A stretch of DNA of 64,000 nucleotides from Mastigias papua (taxonomy: Eukaryota > Cnidaria > Scyphozoa > Rhizostomeae > Mastigiidae): the NCBI GenBank assembly GCA_964019165.1, contig OZ025271.1:320001-384000 (forward strand). Reading direction: 5' to 3'. Below the pieces are notes generated by a model, which saw nothing but the letters and a program-made list of their open reading frames with translations, ran no database searches and had not been told where the DNA came from. Shown piece after piece: positions 13,016 to 25,458 of the stretch. The first letter of the stretch is position 1; the number at the start of each line of letters is the position of its first letter. Position numbers and translations under genes: made by a program.

Positions 13016-14750
13016 GTAAGTTTATGCAGAGTTTACGTTAAAGCCTAAACTTTCACTTGGTTTGTTTGAGCTTTTTTATCTGCACACACGATTAAAAGTG
13101 CACTTATGCTTTAATGCTATCAGTGTACTTTCGGTATGGAAATAAGGTATAACCATAAGGTGTAGAATTACCTTTCTGCTAGTATACATCACCTTCGATG
13201 TCAGTCATGAATGACATGGTAGTTTCAGTGACCTGTGCCAATCAAATAATCAGATTTATGAGAGTGGAACGTGCAAATATGAAAGAAGGACAATATATTG
13301 AATTAAGACACCAAACACATAAAAACTATGAAAGACAGAAGTATTTAGAGAAGAAGTAGGAGTTAAAACAGCAAAGGAGATTATATAGACTAAAGAAATG
13401 TGGGATAAAGATAATAATTTGGGAAGGAAAGGGGCTGCTGGTGTGGTGTGCAGGAATCAAGTGAGCATATTTTAGAGTCTAGAAAAGTCATGGAAGAAAT
13501 TGAGAAGAAAGGTGAGAAAGAATGTCTGGTAAGTGAAAGAGGCAAAGACCTAATGAAAACTACAAAGTATATCGGTGCATAAAGAGTAAAAAGAGAAGAA
13601 TAAGAAGCAAGAGGGCATTTTGTTAAATAGCCTTGCACATCAGAAAAGAATACTGCTTACTGGTAGAGGTAAAGAGGGTGCTGACAAAGATCCAATGGTT
13701 ACATTTCAACCAGGCTATTGAGTACTATGGCCTTTGTCAATAAGACCTAAATTGTGCATTAGCAAAAGGTAAGGTGTCACTTGATCTCAGTTGCACACTT
13801 TTAGTTTGCAGCTAACTTTTTGGCTTGCAATGTAAATTCAATTTGGTTATTTCTTGAATTGCATAGAGAAGTACAAATATTATAGAATTGCACTATAATT
13901 TACCCAGCTGTGAAGAAAAAAATGCCACAGGGAAAATTAGCAGCATGTTTGAAACATGATTGTTTTCCCCATTTCTCTGTGAGATAGGCACTGGAGGTGG
14001 GAGACTTGGTGATTGTAGTCCCCCAGTAGGGCAGAAATCCATTTCCTTCATGCAATGTCTTATTAAAAACCAATGGCTTCTCCTGAAAATAGCTGAGCTC
14101 AATTTTGTGGTTATAGACAGCAACTCATTCTGGCAATGGGTCAGTGATTCTGGTAAGCAGTTTGCAACCCCTCTACATTTAATGCCCGCCCCCCCCCTCT
14201 ATGCCCTGCTATGTGAGCACATATATGATATGTTCTCATTTAAAAGATTGTGCAGTTTAAAAAACCTGCACACTCCTCAGAGCAATGTTGTCTTCATTAT
14301 TATCATCATGATAGTTGGAAAATATTTGCCAGTAAGTTTGAAGTAAATAATTATGCCAAGCCTATCACACCTTTGAAAAGATTTATCACACCCATTTCTG
14401 AGTGTGCAGTATCATTTCATAAATGTTTCAAGCCTGCATTTGTAAAGCACTTAAGCATTTCAAACTCTATGTAATTATCTTCAGAGAAATTTAGCTATCA
14501 GTCATTGTCTGCATTTTGATACTATTGAAAATTTACTATAAAATCTTTCTAAATAGCACCATTTAGAAATGAGTTTTACTAATTAAGTCAAAGACTGACA
14601 TTGTAGCTGAATTATAAGTAGATATCCTAAAGGAAAACCATCTTACAGCCACTGCTGGGCTTTAGAGTTCAAGCTTCAACTGCAGAATAATATGAAAACA
14701 CATCCTTAGAAAATTGTGTAGGTAAAGTACTTCTCAATACAAGATACTGA
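13016..14750. other. Intron-like non-coding stretch
   Basis: Follows the possible donor at 13016. Short open frames occur on both strands near 13390-14346 but none has recognisable domains or splice context. A C-run lies at 14190-14197. Confidence 0.4.
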
Positions 14751-14980
14751 GATGAGCTCATGGCAAGTGAGATGAGCTCATGGCAAGTGAGATGAGCTCA
14801 TGGCAAGTGAGATGAGCTCATGGCAAGTGAGATGAGCTCATGGCAAGTGAGATGAGCTCATGGCAAATGAGATGAGCTCATGGCAAGTGAGATGAGCTCA
14901 TGGCAAGTGAGATGAGCTCATGGCAAGTGAGATGAGCTCATGGCAAGTGAGATGAGCTCATGGCAAGTGAGATGAGCTCA
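14751..14980. repeat. 20-bp minisatellite, 11.5 copies
   Basis: Unit GATGAGCTCATGGCAAGTGA repeated 11 times plus a half unit. Only one substitution is visible (GCAAATGA at 14864-14871), so expansion is recent. Each unit carries the 8-bp palindrome TGAGCTCA. Confidence 0.97.
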
Positions 14981-17669
14981 CCTTGTTTGAGTTTCCATTT
15001 TTTGTAAGAAACTCAACAACTTTATGACAACAATGCAAATGAGCAAAAGCAGTCTGATGCACTATGTCACAGTTCCTCCAACAACAGTAGATCAATTATG
15101 CAATTAGATGGCATACAGGAAGCATAAAAATCTGCATCGCAATGTCAACCATGTACCACATTTGTAGTCAAGTTGGCATAGTTTGAAAGTTTTGATAGCT
15201 TTGGAAGTAAATAGGCAAGTCTTTCAGGTAGTTTCTTAGTTTCCCCCTGGCAACAGTAAAGTTGAACTTAATTTTGAAATACTCAATATCAATTAGTCTC
15301 TAAATATTACCTTCTCATTTGAAGATTCTTGCAATTCTTGATGTGGTTGTAAAGAACTGGCTTGCTGCCAAAAACCTTATGTCACATAAGCGGAGATATT
15401 TTCACCTTGTTTGGTCTATCTTTGGGAGAAAGGGGCGCATCATCCAGTAAACCGTATTGACAAGAAGACATTTTGTTATGAAGAAGATGCTTGGAGAGAA
15501 AATCTTAACAATTGAATGGCATAATTCTTAATAAGTTGCAAGTCTACCATCCAGTAGGGAACTACAGTTTATACTCGATAACTCGACTGCCGGATATCTC
15601 AAACATTTGCTACCTCAAACGACATTGCTATTCCCACAGTTTAAGTGTCTTAGATAGAAATACTGTCCGATGACTGGGATATTAGATAATTCGATTCCGC
15701 ATTAAGCATGGGAGAGACCGCACTGGAGTGAAATGAGCTTGGGTATGAAATTCATAGTAAATTGCATTCTTGAAGTAGAATTTCTAGAAAAACTAGACGT
15801 GGTTGGGCTGCATGTAACTGAAGAATATCCAACTATTATTGAGGTTTGTAATAATTTTAGGTTTTGTATTTAGCCCTATATGAAGACCCTTGGTATCAAA
15901 ATATTTTGGGTCCTCAGCGTTGGATTCCATTCCATATTTAGCGTTTTATAACCATACGGGTAACTTGAGTTTAAGCACAATAGGCTTAAGATTTTCCCAA
16001 TTTGAGTCTGCAACTATGATGAAAGTATGATTAATTTAAAAACTCATTTAATGGTCTGATATTGCATTTGATTTTTCTACCCCAATTTCTCACATTTATT
16101 AGCTGAGGATGGTATAATCTATCCCGAAACGTTCTGTATAGGTCTGTAACCGATTTGTCGATAAGTAACTGGTATGTCAATGTAACTGATTTCAATATAA
16201 TGGATGTGTCGATGGCAATCTACAAATGAAAACTGGCCATTCTTCTCTGATTTATCTACAATGTTTCTCGTCATGGCTATCATTCTCAAAATATTATTTC
16301 ATGCAAAAGTGCTGTTTCATATCGCGTAACCTCGTCCTTTGTGTTTTTTATTTATTTATTATTTGATTTTTTTCATCCACTATTTTTTATAATTGATTTG
16401 GAAGAAATAGAGATGAGGGAAAAATTCAAAGGCTGGGAAATATGCTTAGTGTAGGCTTATTTTCTTAGGCATGTGAGCTTAAGTATGCTAATAAGACTTA
16501 TACTCATTAAAATGAGTTTAACGTTTGCTTGTATCACTGAGGTACTACAAGTTTGGAGTTAATTTTTCACTTGCCTCCACCCTACCCCCCCCCGTTTCTG
16601 ATACTAAATTGCTGCTCCCATTAGAGTTCAAGATATTGAATTTGAACTGGAAGCTGTAAAGTAAGGTAGTTGTGCTCATTGGTCTCATCCAACACCATGA
16701 ATGCTGTATTTTAGACTAGAAATTGATCGTTTACTGCTCTAAGTGCTTTCTTGTCATTGTGCTATAGTTTGATATTGAAATATGATGTTGTTGAAAAGCT
16801 CTGTAGTCAATACTATTTAGGTATAGAGAAGCAATCCAATACCCTCAGTCCAATACAAATCCTATTTGTGTAAGAGAATGCCGTTATAGTACATTAATGC
16901 CCAATAGATGTATTTAATGATCTTTTGTCTGGATGATAATCGGACAAATACTTTTGATGAATACCTGTAGTTTTGATTATGATCCACACCCTGTTTTGTC
17001 TCTTTTAGAACGCTCTAGATTAAAACATGCCATTACCATAGGAGTCGGCATTCGAGCAAGTCATATACGGTATGTTCTAACAATTTTGCTTTCGACAATT
17101 ATCAAAGCCTTAACACTTAATACTTATGTGTTACGTTATTAAATATGTGTATATTGTTCTTGCTATCTTCAAGTAAACAAGTGTTGATTACTTCCTACAT
17201 CGAACAGCTGACTACCGTGCGTTACTAACAGTTCACGAGTTCGAATGCGTTTGTTTCCATACAATAAGAAGTGGAAGTATAGTATAGTTTTACATGTTGT
17301 AGTTACCATTCTACGAATCTATTAGTAGTTCATTGGGATATGGATAATATGTACAATGCAAACTGACTTCATCCATACGATGAATGTGTTGGTATATTGA
17401 TGCTAATTGTTTGAGTGGCAAGCTGTAATTATAGACCGAGAACAGTTTTTAAGAGTGCTTTCCAGCTTTAACTAAACAATTCCATTATAACTATCAGACA
17501 GTAAGGTGTTTACCTTGTATTAGAACATAAGTGCCTCGCAGGCCTACTTGTATAATTTGTAACTTGTGGATATTTGTGAATTTAGCTCTACTTCCAGCAT
17601 TGTATCTTAAGAGGAAATTCCAAAGTATTGAAACAGGAGTATTTCCTAATGTAGTAGAAGCACAGCTTT
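14981..17669. other. Non-coding stretch with a possible pogo-like terminal fragment
   Basis: No supported gene. At 15567, after TA, CAGTTTATACTCGATAACTC resembles the ends of pogo/Tigger-type transposons. A matching right end was not found, so it can only be a fragment. The segment up to about 15600 belongs to the segmental duplicate listed separately. Confidence 0.35.
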
Positions 17670-17674
17670 TAAAA

Positions 17675-17975
17675 AGAGAGAAGAAAGTTAAGTAGATGGG
17701 GAGATGAGATCCAGTTTGTTGATGTTAGATTTGAAGCAAGATAAGCTGTAGGATTTAGGAAAGGAAGTGGAAAGTAAGGTGTTCCAAAGTTGACGGGTTC
17801 TTGGAATGAAAGATGATTTGTGGGAAAGAGTTCGTGGATTAGATAGTATGACTTGGAAAGGGTGTGATTGAGTAGAGCTTCGCCAGAACGTATCGAAGAA
17901 TGGGGGAATGCTTGATGCACATGTACTACGAACCGAATTTTTGCATGTTTTAGTGACTTTCCAAATCATGGTCAT
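17675..17975 (-). mobile_element. LINE (non-LTR retrotransposon) 3' fragment
   Basis: The minus-strand translation contains NPRTLSHKSSFIPRTRQLWN, followed by the pattern SLSCFKSNINKLD. This is the familiar C-terminal tail of many animal non-LTR reverse transcriptases (FIPRT..LWN.LP......Y.L..FK..IN). The catalytic RT domain is absent, so it is a 5'-truncated dead copy. The clade cannot be set from the tail alone. Confidence 0.65.
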
Positions 17976-18435
17976 CACCATCCGCATGCCTGCCGTTCAA
18001 GCGTGACAATAACTTTGCGGATGATTATCTCAAAGATTAAACATGCGTCTACTTATTGAAAGATTGCTTTTGTATAAGGTTATGATAATGATAACATGAA
18101 TCTGTAGGAATACATATTAGCAAGTAAATATGTGGGAGTGGTCCTGGATGTAGCAACTATCAAAGAAAGGAGAAATTTAGTCTTTTTACGCAAAGCAACT
18201 ATCATTTCAAAAGGAACAGCTTGCAAAAAATATTTTCGCATTTTGCAATTCCAATACTATTGATGATAGTTTGAAATGCATCTTGATTACTAGCTTCTTT
18301 TCAGCAATTGGCTAGCAGGGGCCACAGAACAGTGGCTCGCGGCAGAATGGTTTCTCTCCATTTCTTCATACATATATGTTTTCAGTCATGTTGTATGAAT
18401 TGAGGAGTTCCGGTTCTTATTATATGTGAATTTTA

Positions 18436-18940
18436 CATGGTGTGTCTGAAAAGATCCAGAACTGGTATCTCAAAATATCAATTTATAGGACAGACTACAA
18501 ACTACAAGTCTGTCCCTTCAGAGTAATCCCTTATGGGTCTAAAGCACTTTTCCATTATTGTCTGTCAAGATTGTATTATCTTTTGGAAGGATTCTTCAGG
18601 GATCATCCCCATGTCTGTCGTCACGTCCGCTCTTCTTATATCATCCAAGTTATCAAAACGATCTCCCTTGATGACTCCCCTTGAGCTCAGGGAAGATGAA
18701 AAATTACATGGAGCAAGGTGCTAGTGAGTGAGTAGAGAGTGACGACTTTGACTTTTGACTTAGACTGTCTTGCCTTCTTCGGCCTTGATGACATCTGGAT
18801 CGTTCACTGAAGCTGTAGCATTTGGCTTCCTGGTCGTACTCAAAGATCCATGATTCATCTTGACACCCTTGCATGCTTCGTACCAGAAACTTCAAGTTCC
18901 TTCGTTGCCCTATGCTCGTTCTCGACAATGTGAAACGGAC
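18436..18940 (-). mobile_element. Mariner-like transposon relic
   Basis: On the minus strand one frame reads QDESWIFEYDQEAKCYS, matching the mariner transposase catalytic block (GDESW..EYD). The next frame continues MSSRPKKARQSKSKVKVV, also typical, implying a frameshift. Further downstream KGDRFDNLDDIRRADVTTDM and ESFQKIIQ resemble the transposase C-terminus. The low-coordinate end CATGGTGTGTCTGAAAAGAT looks like the 3' terminal repeat; no matching 5' end was found. The copy has in-frame stops and is 5'-truncated. Confidence 0.6.
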
Positions 18941-21624
18941 GATATGTAAATAAAATTATTCAGAATAATTTTGATGGTCCAAAAAAGATGATATCACAGT
19001 TGTATTCCCCAGGAGGATTTCTTTGAAGAGGAAAACAATTTGAAGTTTGGGCTGGAAATGACCCTTTTGTGCAACCAATCCTGGAACTTTTCTGACTCAC
19101 CTTGTATGCCATTCTTTAGATACTTATTGATGGCAGAATTGCAAAATCTACATTTAGTATCACTGAAATAAATGCGCATATAGCCAAGTGTAGTTGTTGG
19201 ATCTAAAAGTATATCCATCATGCCAGATGTTATCCACTATTTCATAGATGTTTCGAAACAAGACTTTTCCTAGTTCATTTATTACGTAGGAGTTTTTTTA
19301 GAACTCCATGAGGAGTCTCGTAATAATTCGATTATATGACAATGGGCAAATTGATCATAAGTCAGATATTGTGTTGTCCTTTTGAACGTAAAAGAATCCT
19401 GGCGTTGAATACAAGCAGTCTCTTTCAAAGTTGCTTGAATATGCTATATGATGAATAGCGATACTAGGCCTATGCTCCTTGGCATTCAACCAATTTGAGT
19501 CATTTTATTTACGGACTATTTGTTATCAACAATCCTATTTGTTATTGCATATTCATCAAAGGTTTAATCTGGACTGATATGAGTTATTTTTATTTAATTT
19601 GATCTATTGAAAGTTCCATGGGAATTAAGCTGTTCGCGAATTATGATCACTGAAAGTTTAAGCCCTGTTTTGATAGGAGAGAAATAATTTTAGTTTGATC
19701 ATGAAAGCATGCGATGTAAACCTTGTCTAAATTCATCCAATGAAGATAATGCCAGTCAAAGTTTATCTAATAATCCTTCATTTCAGCTGAATATCTGCCA
19801 TCAAAACCAATAAACAATTCAATATCTCTAAGAAATCGTCTATCTATAGCCAAAATTCAAGCTAAGTATCGCACAGGCTTATTGATAAAGATAATATAAT
19901 ATTATATAATATAAGACAAATATTACTTATGATATGGAGTCTGGAAAAACTGGAAAAGTCAGGAAATTGATTTTGATCATGGAAATTTTTACACTCTCGT
20001 TGTTTTCACTCTTTCATTGTCCATACACTTGCAAAGTATTTCCTTGGTTTGTTGAAAACTACTAGGAAAAATGTTAAAAAGTCAGGGAATTTTTAAAAAT
20101 TTGCTCTCGATAGCCCTGGAAAAGTCAGGGAAATTTTTCGAAAACAGTCCTGAGACTCCTGATTATCTTTCATGTTTAATCAACTGGTAATTGAAGCAAG
20201 TATCATATCGATTCCTTCTCTTCGATGGTCTACTTTTAAGCTCCATTTGCACTGAATTGCTGTTTTACGTTTAGGTGCAAAAAGCGCTACAGGTATGTAT
20301 CATACATACAATTCAATTGAATCAAATTCAATTGAATACAATTCAATTCATTCCTCTGGGAAACCATTGGTATTGATTGAAATAGAAATAGTACTATGTA
20401 GTCGAGGCCGGTTTCAAATGTCCAAAATAGAATAAAGTGATAGACCAATCTATGCTTGTATTGGATGGATCCTTCGTATGCCCAGCGTCACATGATAGTT
20501 AGGTCGTAATTATTCATAACATATACTCGTACTCAATCTCAATTTCGTAACAGAATTGTCTTTGCGAAAGTGTACGATTGTCGAATCGCCGTGTGTTAAC
20601 TCTTTGGTAGTATCTCCAGTAGATATTTGCCAATGAAATGGCCGTTTTCAACAGGACAGACTTCAATTCTAAACTCCTACAATAGTACGCCGTGCCTGGA
20701 ATTATAATGACTGACATGGTTAATGGGAATACCTAACAAACTGAGGGATACATTCCTGTGACAAGGAATATTTCGCTTAATTCACTACATGGTTTGACCA
20801 ATATGCTCCCACTTATTCCATGACTTATTGAATTTATCTCTTTCAATTTACATGAAATTAGCTTTTGATTTTTTATAACGGTAAAAGTCTATTACAACTA
20901 AATGAAGGACGACCTTGCTTGCCTAACAATCTGAATTTTGTCTTCTCAATGTTGCGTCACATAATGCATTTTCAATGAGAAGTTGCCCATTGGTCGATTT
21001 ACTTTGTGATTTGCCATTGCAGTCATCTTGTATGAGAAGGCTGTTTTGTTACATAGGTATGGTAACGTTATCTGACCTCCTGTAAGGTGAATTAACCCTC
21101 ACTTTGCTATAGGTGCTGAAGGTGACATTTCTGGTCTTGTAAAAGTAAAAATGGAAAAGCCGAGTGCAGACGTTTCCAAAAATAATACTGCCCAAAAGGC
21201 GGGTAAGTACCAAGTTAATTGAACGTATTCCAAATTTAAGCAACGAATCCAGTAGTTAATTCTATCTTGTTATTGAATGATTTGCCCCCAGGCGGAATGT
21301 GTAGTTGAGGGAGAGTCCTCTCGACAACCTTATTTTGAAACCTACTCATCTATTTATTGATGTGCCTGTCTTGCGACTTTAGCGACCATGAGTCCCCCCC
21401 TCTCATTCTATCCTCTGCAATTTTAACTAAAGCTACTAGTTGGTACTGTCTATCCATCCTAACGGTTATACTGTAAATGAATTTCACGTTAGGTAAGGTG
21501 GAGGTTTTGGGCTCTATTATCTAGAGGCTTTTGCACCCGCGGCCTTTATTCCGATATTTACTATACGACAAGAAATGAGCGATACCATGGGAGCAATAGA
21601 CAATACCTTCCCCATGGCCTTAGC
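18941..21624. other. Non-coding stretch without supported genes
   Basis: A 75-codon minus-strand frame at 18994-19221 begins with ATG and has a CRFC pair but no recognised domain. Around 19940-20150 the phrase TGGAAAAGTCAGGGAA occurs several times, a repeat-like signature. At 20305-20355 there is a self-complementary ATTCAATT-rich patch. Confidence 0.4.
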
Positions 21625-21748
21625 CAGTAGCGGATCCAGAGTAAGGCTGGGGGCAATGGCCCTAAACAATGTGAAGTCAAAATTGTTGTCAGGCCCTTTT
21701 GAGCCAATCATATTTAAGAATCGATGGCCCATGCTAGATCCGTCACTG
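21625..21748. mobile_element. Short hAT-like MITE
   Basis: The left end CAGTAGCGGATCCAG and the complement of the right end CAGTGACGGATCTAG pair as a hAT-style terminal repeat (CAG..GCGGATC). The flanks GCCTTAGC and ACCTTGAC could be a decayed 8-bp target duplication (5 of 8 identical). At 124 bp there is no room for a transposase. Confidence 0.45.
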
Positions 21749-21884
21749 ACCTTGACACATGTGCACGACATTAACATATAGAGTACTGGAGGAAAAGTAA
21801 CTAACTTATCTACAAATGCTAACTAAAGGTGGCAATAAACTAAACTGACAGAAATGTATGTGCTATTGTATGGGATTTTGCATT

Positions 21885-22759
21885 GATAGAACATTTAGAA
21901 GCGTTCAGTAGCATGAATGAATTAGAGGGTTGCATCAAGTAGCTTCTCATTGACGGACGTCAATGGTTGAGCTTTGGTCGCAGTACAAAAATAAATTTTA
22001 GTAGTTCTTCATGTGAAAGAGAGAACAACCCATTGGATAGCTATATTGCATTTACACTGTTGAGAAGATCAGATCTGGGTCCGTCATAAGAGTGAGAAAG
22101 CAGCAGGAAGTGTTTTGTGCCCTCTAACCCATCATTTGCGGAACAAATAGGGCTGACTGTATCTTGGAAGTTATGCCTAAATTTGTGAAAGTTCAACTTG
22201 CAAAGTCCTACTCTTAACTGAGTGAGAATAGCTAGGCCTTTAGGACCATGAATACCGCACACTAGTTTAGTGGCTAGTCAGATGCATTTCAACAATTTGA
22301 AATTGAAAATGCTCAGTGTTAGTGATGATCTAATTTCATGGTCAAAGATATTCCATTCAGATAGGGAGTCAGGATAAAAGCTCGTCTTGAATCTCCCCGT
22401 TCTTGCCTTTATCGGCCCAATTATGTAAATTCTAAGAAAATTGTACGTTGCTTGTTGTAATTGCGGGATTGAGTCTCTTGTGTAGTGGGGGCTAGTATTA
22501 TTTACAAACTTGTAACAAAAGGATAGGGCATCTGCCCCAACGAAGTGAGCTTAGGGCTTCCCAACCAAGTTCCTCATAGAGGTTTTCAAGCGATGTTCCT
22601 GCCCATGCACCAGTTAGTGCAAGTGCGGCAGAACATCGGACGGATTCATGTTTTTTGCTGTGACTCGTAAAAGAGATATGTTGACTTAATTTGCATATTT
22701 TTGAGTGGGGCATTCAAAATAATGGTATATGACATCACCATAATCTAACTGTAACCGCA
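21885..22759 (-). mobile_element. LINE 3' coding fragment, degenerate
   Basis: Minus-strand translation gives LDYGDVIYHYF, then SAALALTGAWAGTSLENLYE-type sequence with ELGWEALSSLRW, then GLAILTQLRVGLCKLNFHKF and HNFQDTVSPIC, and finally a tail near ATL.FIHATERF. This order (YGDVIY, ALALTGAW.GTS, LYEELGWE, LTQLR.GL, HKF.HNF.D) is the region C-terminal to RT in a common animal LINE group. Stops and frame changes break it. It abuts the Penelope-like fragment at 22760 with no visible spacer. Confidence 0.7.
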
Positions 22760-23250
22760 CGTACATTCCATGAGTGAAATGCAACACAATAGACGAGTCA
22801 CTGTACCAAAAGTATTAGTACCACACCTCACATCACATACTTGACATCTGGACTTACCACATGGGGTAAATCCCCTTTCATAGCACTCCCCTTTTCCAAT
22901 CTTATATAGGTTGGCTCTAACTAAAACATCCTTAAAATTCTTACAACCTCTGAATGACACAAGTGGAGACTCATAAAACACCCGTCTATGTTCCTCCAAT
23001 AGAGAAGGCGTACTGTGGAGTTCCCTAGCCACGTTGCCAATACTGTTAAGTGCAAGGTGATAGGTGATGACCAGTGGGTCTCTAGACTCCACCCTCCCCT
23101 TTGGCCTTTAATTAGAGTTACAGAGAAGAGTATCCCTATCCTTCCTCTGTGCCTTGTCCATTTGCTCCCTTATAAAAGACTCGCGATGTTCGGAGCATAT
23201 GCGTCTGAGCCCAAGTGCCTGACTATAGTGTATATGTATATATTTGGATA
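22760..23250 (-). mobile_element. Penelope-like element fragment
   Basis: Minus-strand translation contains SQALGLRRICSEHRESF, then DKAQRKDRDTLL, an in-frame TAA at 23108-23110, DPLVITYHLALNSIGNVARE, PLVSFRGCKNFKDVLVRANL, and CGKSRCQVCDVRCGT. The LRRICS, PLV.TYH, P.V.FR..KN..D.LVRA and Cys-pair blocks are the linker between RT and the GIY-YIG endonuclease in Penelope-like elements. Neither the RT nor the GIY-YIG core is present here. Dead fragment. Confidence 0.7.
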
Positions 23251-23318
23251 ATGTAATTTAACGCCTGATGCAGCATTGGCTGCTTTAACTTTCTTGCATG
23301 TTTTTATTTCAAATTTAG

Positions 23319-23813
23319 AATCATCGGACGAATCTTCAAATTTTGCGATTTTATCATACGTTATTTCGGACATTGTTACAAAATATCTACGGAAGCATTT
23401 CACCACAAAATGGGATGAGACACACCACGACCAACCATGGACAAGTGATACAGAATCTGGGAGTCGTTTGATCAGTGAAATAGAAGGCGGGATCAAGAGA
23501 AAGAACAAACTTAAAGGCTACAGAAAACGGTTAGAGAATGGGAATGAAAGTGAATGGGATATTATGCTACTGTTGTTCATAATGCTCGATTGTGGTCTAC
23601 AGATGTTTACCGGGTCAGAAAAGGATGTAGAGAAGTTTGGATTTATCACAAAGTCTCAGTTTTCCAAAGCATGTAGGAAGTCATGCAGCTCTTCAAGATT
23701 CGACAATTCGATGGGAGAAATCAAACGTGCAGCTAAAAACACATTTGGATCAGCAGCAGCAGACGAAATCGAAGAATATAAACTGAAAAAGCAAAATGTG
23801 ACTGGTTCAAATG
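23319..23813 (+). CDS. Candidate host exon, DZIP3-like HEPN-type domain
   Basis: An open segment is bounded by a good acceptor (TTTTTATTTCAAATTTAG) and donor (AATG|GTAAGC). It is 495 bp, phase 1 at both ends, and encodes 165 codon-equivalents. The protein has the layout VISDIVTKYLRKHFTTKWDE, a tryptophan-containing linker, then RLENGNESEWDIMLLLFIML and a helical tail. The LRK.F...WD, NG..SEWD and LLFIML blocks recall the DZIP3-like HEPN exons that are expanded in marine invertebrates, which also tend to be phase-symmetric. The Arg-x(4-6)-His signature expected of an active HEPN RNase is not visible, so an inactive version or an unrelated helical domain are alternatives. LINE/Penelope relics flank it on both sides. 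Confidence 0.45.
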
Positions 23814-24430
23814 GTAAGCAAAAATAGTATACTTCAAATAAGTTCTGAATGTGCTATGTAACTCAAAATTTTTTTTGAAAGTACGTAATTTCCATTGCTT
23901 TTCATCGATATACATATTTTGCTGCATATGTAGGAGACAGGAAGACGATGCTTCGTTCAAGTTGCCTTTTGTGCTTCTGATTCTTTTCGAATGCGATTAT
24001 TCATTATACGTATACGATTATTTTGCTACAAATGTATCAAGCTGTAACAACTGGCTGCTTGTGGGGCATTTTTCCTTTTTCTTTTTGATCCATACTTCTT
24101 CCTCCAATTCTTCTCCCTCTCTCTATCACACATATTTGCTTTTGATTTCTTCCTTACACACTTCGTTAGCATTCTTTCGCTCGCTTTGTCTCTCTATAGC
24201 CTAGCATCTTCTCTTGCGTCTCTCTTCTTCAACATATCTTAACCCAAAATGCAAAGAAACTAAAAGAAATTGAAGAAGCAAGTGGATTATTTCAAAACTG
24301 AATTTAATCCTGCCAGTGCTACCTTACTGCACTGACTGTCCTTCCTGACATGATACTGTGCAGTAAGAGTAGCTACTCCGAAATGGAGAATTTGGCGTGT
24401 TATTATTATTATTATTAATATTATTTTTAA

Positions 24431-25243
24431 TATCGCAATACCAAAGAGGTACTGAAAGCAGTTAAATTGGACAACAAAGAGCGCTTGATACACAATTTGC
24501 CATCTCAAGGTGCCCTACTTTCATTCTTGTTGGATCATTCATTCAAAAAACTGCATAGAATCTGGTCTCTAGCACAGAGTAATCTACCAACAAACATCTT
24601 CAACTTTACCATAAAATATCTCAATAACACTCTACCTACTCGCAAAAATCTTAATCTATGGAAGCTGAGCCAATCGTCTGACTGCCAATTTTGTCTTCTT
24701 CCTGAAACTTTACTTCATGTTGTAGCAGGCTGCAAAGTTTACCTTGAACAAGGTCGGTACACTTGGCGTCACAACTCTGTACTCAATTTTCTAGCCACAT
24801 CCTTAAAAGTAGTTGAAGGATCTTCAATGTATGCGGACATTCCAGGTTTCCCTTCACCTTCAATCATAACCGGACATGATTTACGTCCTGACTTACTTCT
24901 ACATACCAAGGACAACTGTCTTTACATTTTAGAACTCACGATTGGTTTTGAGACAAATCTAAACAACAATGCAGAAAGGAAGCACTTGAAATACTCACAA
25001 CTAGTCTCAGATCTTAGAAGTCAGTAGAAATCTGTCACTTTTGTAAACCTCACCATGAGCTCTCTTGGGATTTACGCAAACTTTTTTTTTTATTTTCTTG
25101 AAATGTGTGACTCCCTCTCTATTGATAACCACCACAAACGCTTTCTCATTTCTAAGTTATCTACAATTTCAATCCGTACAACCTACTACATCTTCTGCTG
25201 CAGAAATAAACCATGGAACAACCCTGATCTATTCTACCTTTAA
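24431..25243 (+). pseudogene. LINE C-terminal protein: CCHC finger plus PD-(D/E)xK endonuclease
   Basis: The frame carries a CCHC motif (CQFCLLPETLLHVVAGC), then GRYTWRHNSVLNFL, then RPDLLLHTKDNCLYILELTI. The last fits the restriction-like endonuclease of R2/NeSL-type elements (RPD ... ELT). A TAG at 25025-25027 interrupts the frame; the same frame continues as SVTFVNLTMSSLGIY to a TAA at 25241. RT is missing because of 5' truncation. The element class is fairly secure, the clade is not. Confidence 0.6.
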
Positions 25244-25458
25244 TGTTCACTTTTTTTATTTTTTTTTAATTTTGTTTGTTGTTTTTATTTTTTTTTTTAT
25301 TTTGTTTGTTTTTTTTTATACAACACTTGTTATTTACGATTTTTCTCATGTATTGTAACCCAGGCTAGCCAATTACAAATTACCTTGTAATAGTGAGATT
25401 TGTAATTGTAGTTTAATTGAATGAAATATGACTGTTTCCATTATTATTATTATTATTA
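24431..25458 (+). mobile_element. 5'-truncated LINE with restriction-like endonuclease
   Basis: Contains the C-terminal part of a non-LTR retrotransposon protein and a 3' (ATT)n tail at about 25441-25458. The 5' end is cut near 24430, next to another (TTA)n run at 24400-24420. The tail repeat and truncation are typical of target-primed insertion. The 3' UTR includes T-rich sequence at 25245-25320. Confidence 0.65.

Larger units (their letters stand above)
12690..15600 (+). repeat. Segmental duplicate A (partner 32240-35000)
   Basis: Blocks shared in order with 32240-35000 include CTCAAAGCTACCATTTTGAA / CTCAAAGCTGCCATTTTTGA, the GGCGCGAAACTTAAGA promoter-like block, AAGAAAGATGCATGAAGACT, the GGTAAGTTTA donor, and AATGCTATCAGTGTACTTTC. 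At 14565-14640 the blocks GATAGCACC-like and GACATTGTAGCTGAATTATA match 34575-34650. Coverage is patchy and identity moderate, as expected of an old gene duplication with introns. Confidence 0.6.

Noticed and set aside
13960..14346. A 128-codon plus-strand frame
   Set aside because: No ATG at its start, no domain, no convincing splice sites, and a C-run homopolymer inside.
17220..17260. B-box-like GAGTTCGAATGCG suggesting a tRNA or SINE
   Set aside because: No A-box at the right distance and no clover-leaf pairing.
23930..23985. A following exon after 23813, acceptor CATATGTAG with 15 codons to a stop
   Set aside because: Phase fits, but the acceptor has a weak pyrimidine tract and the peptide is too short to support.
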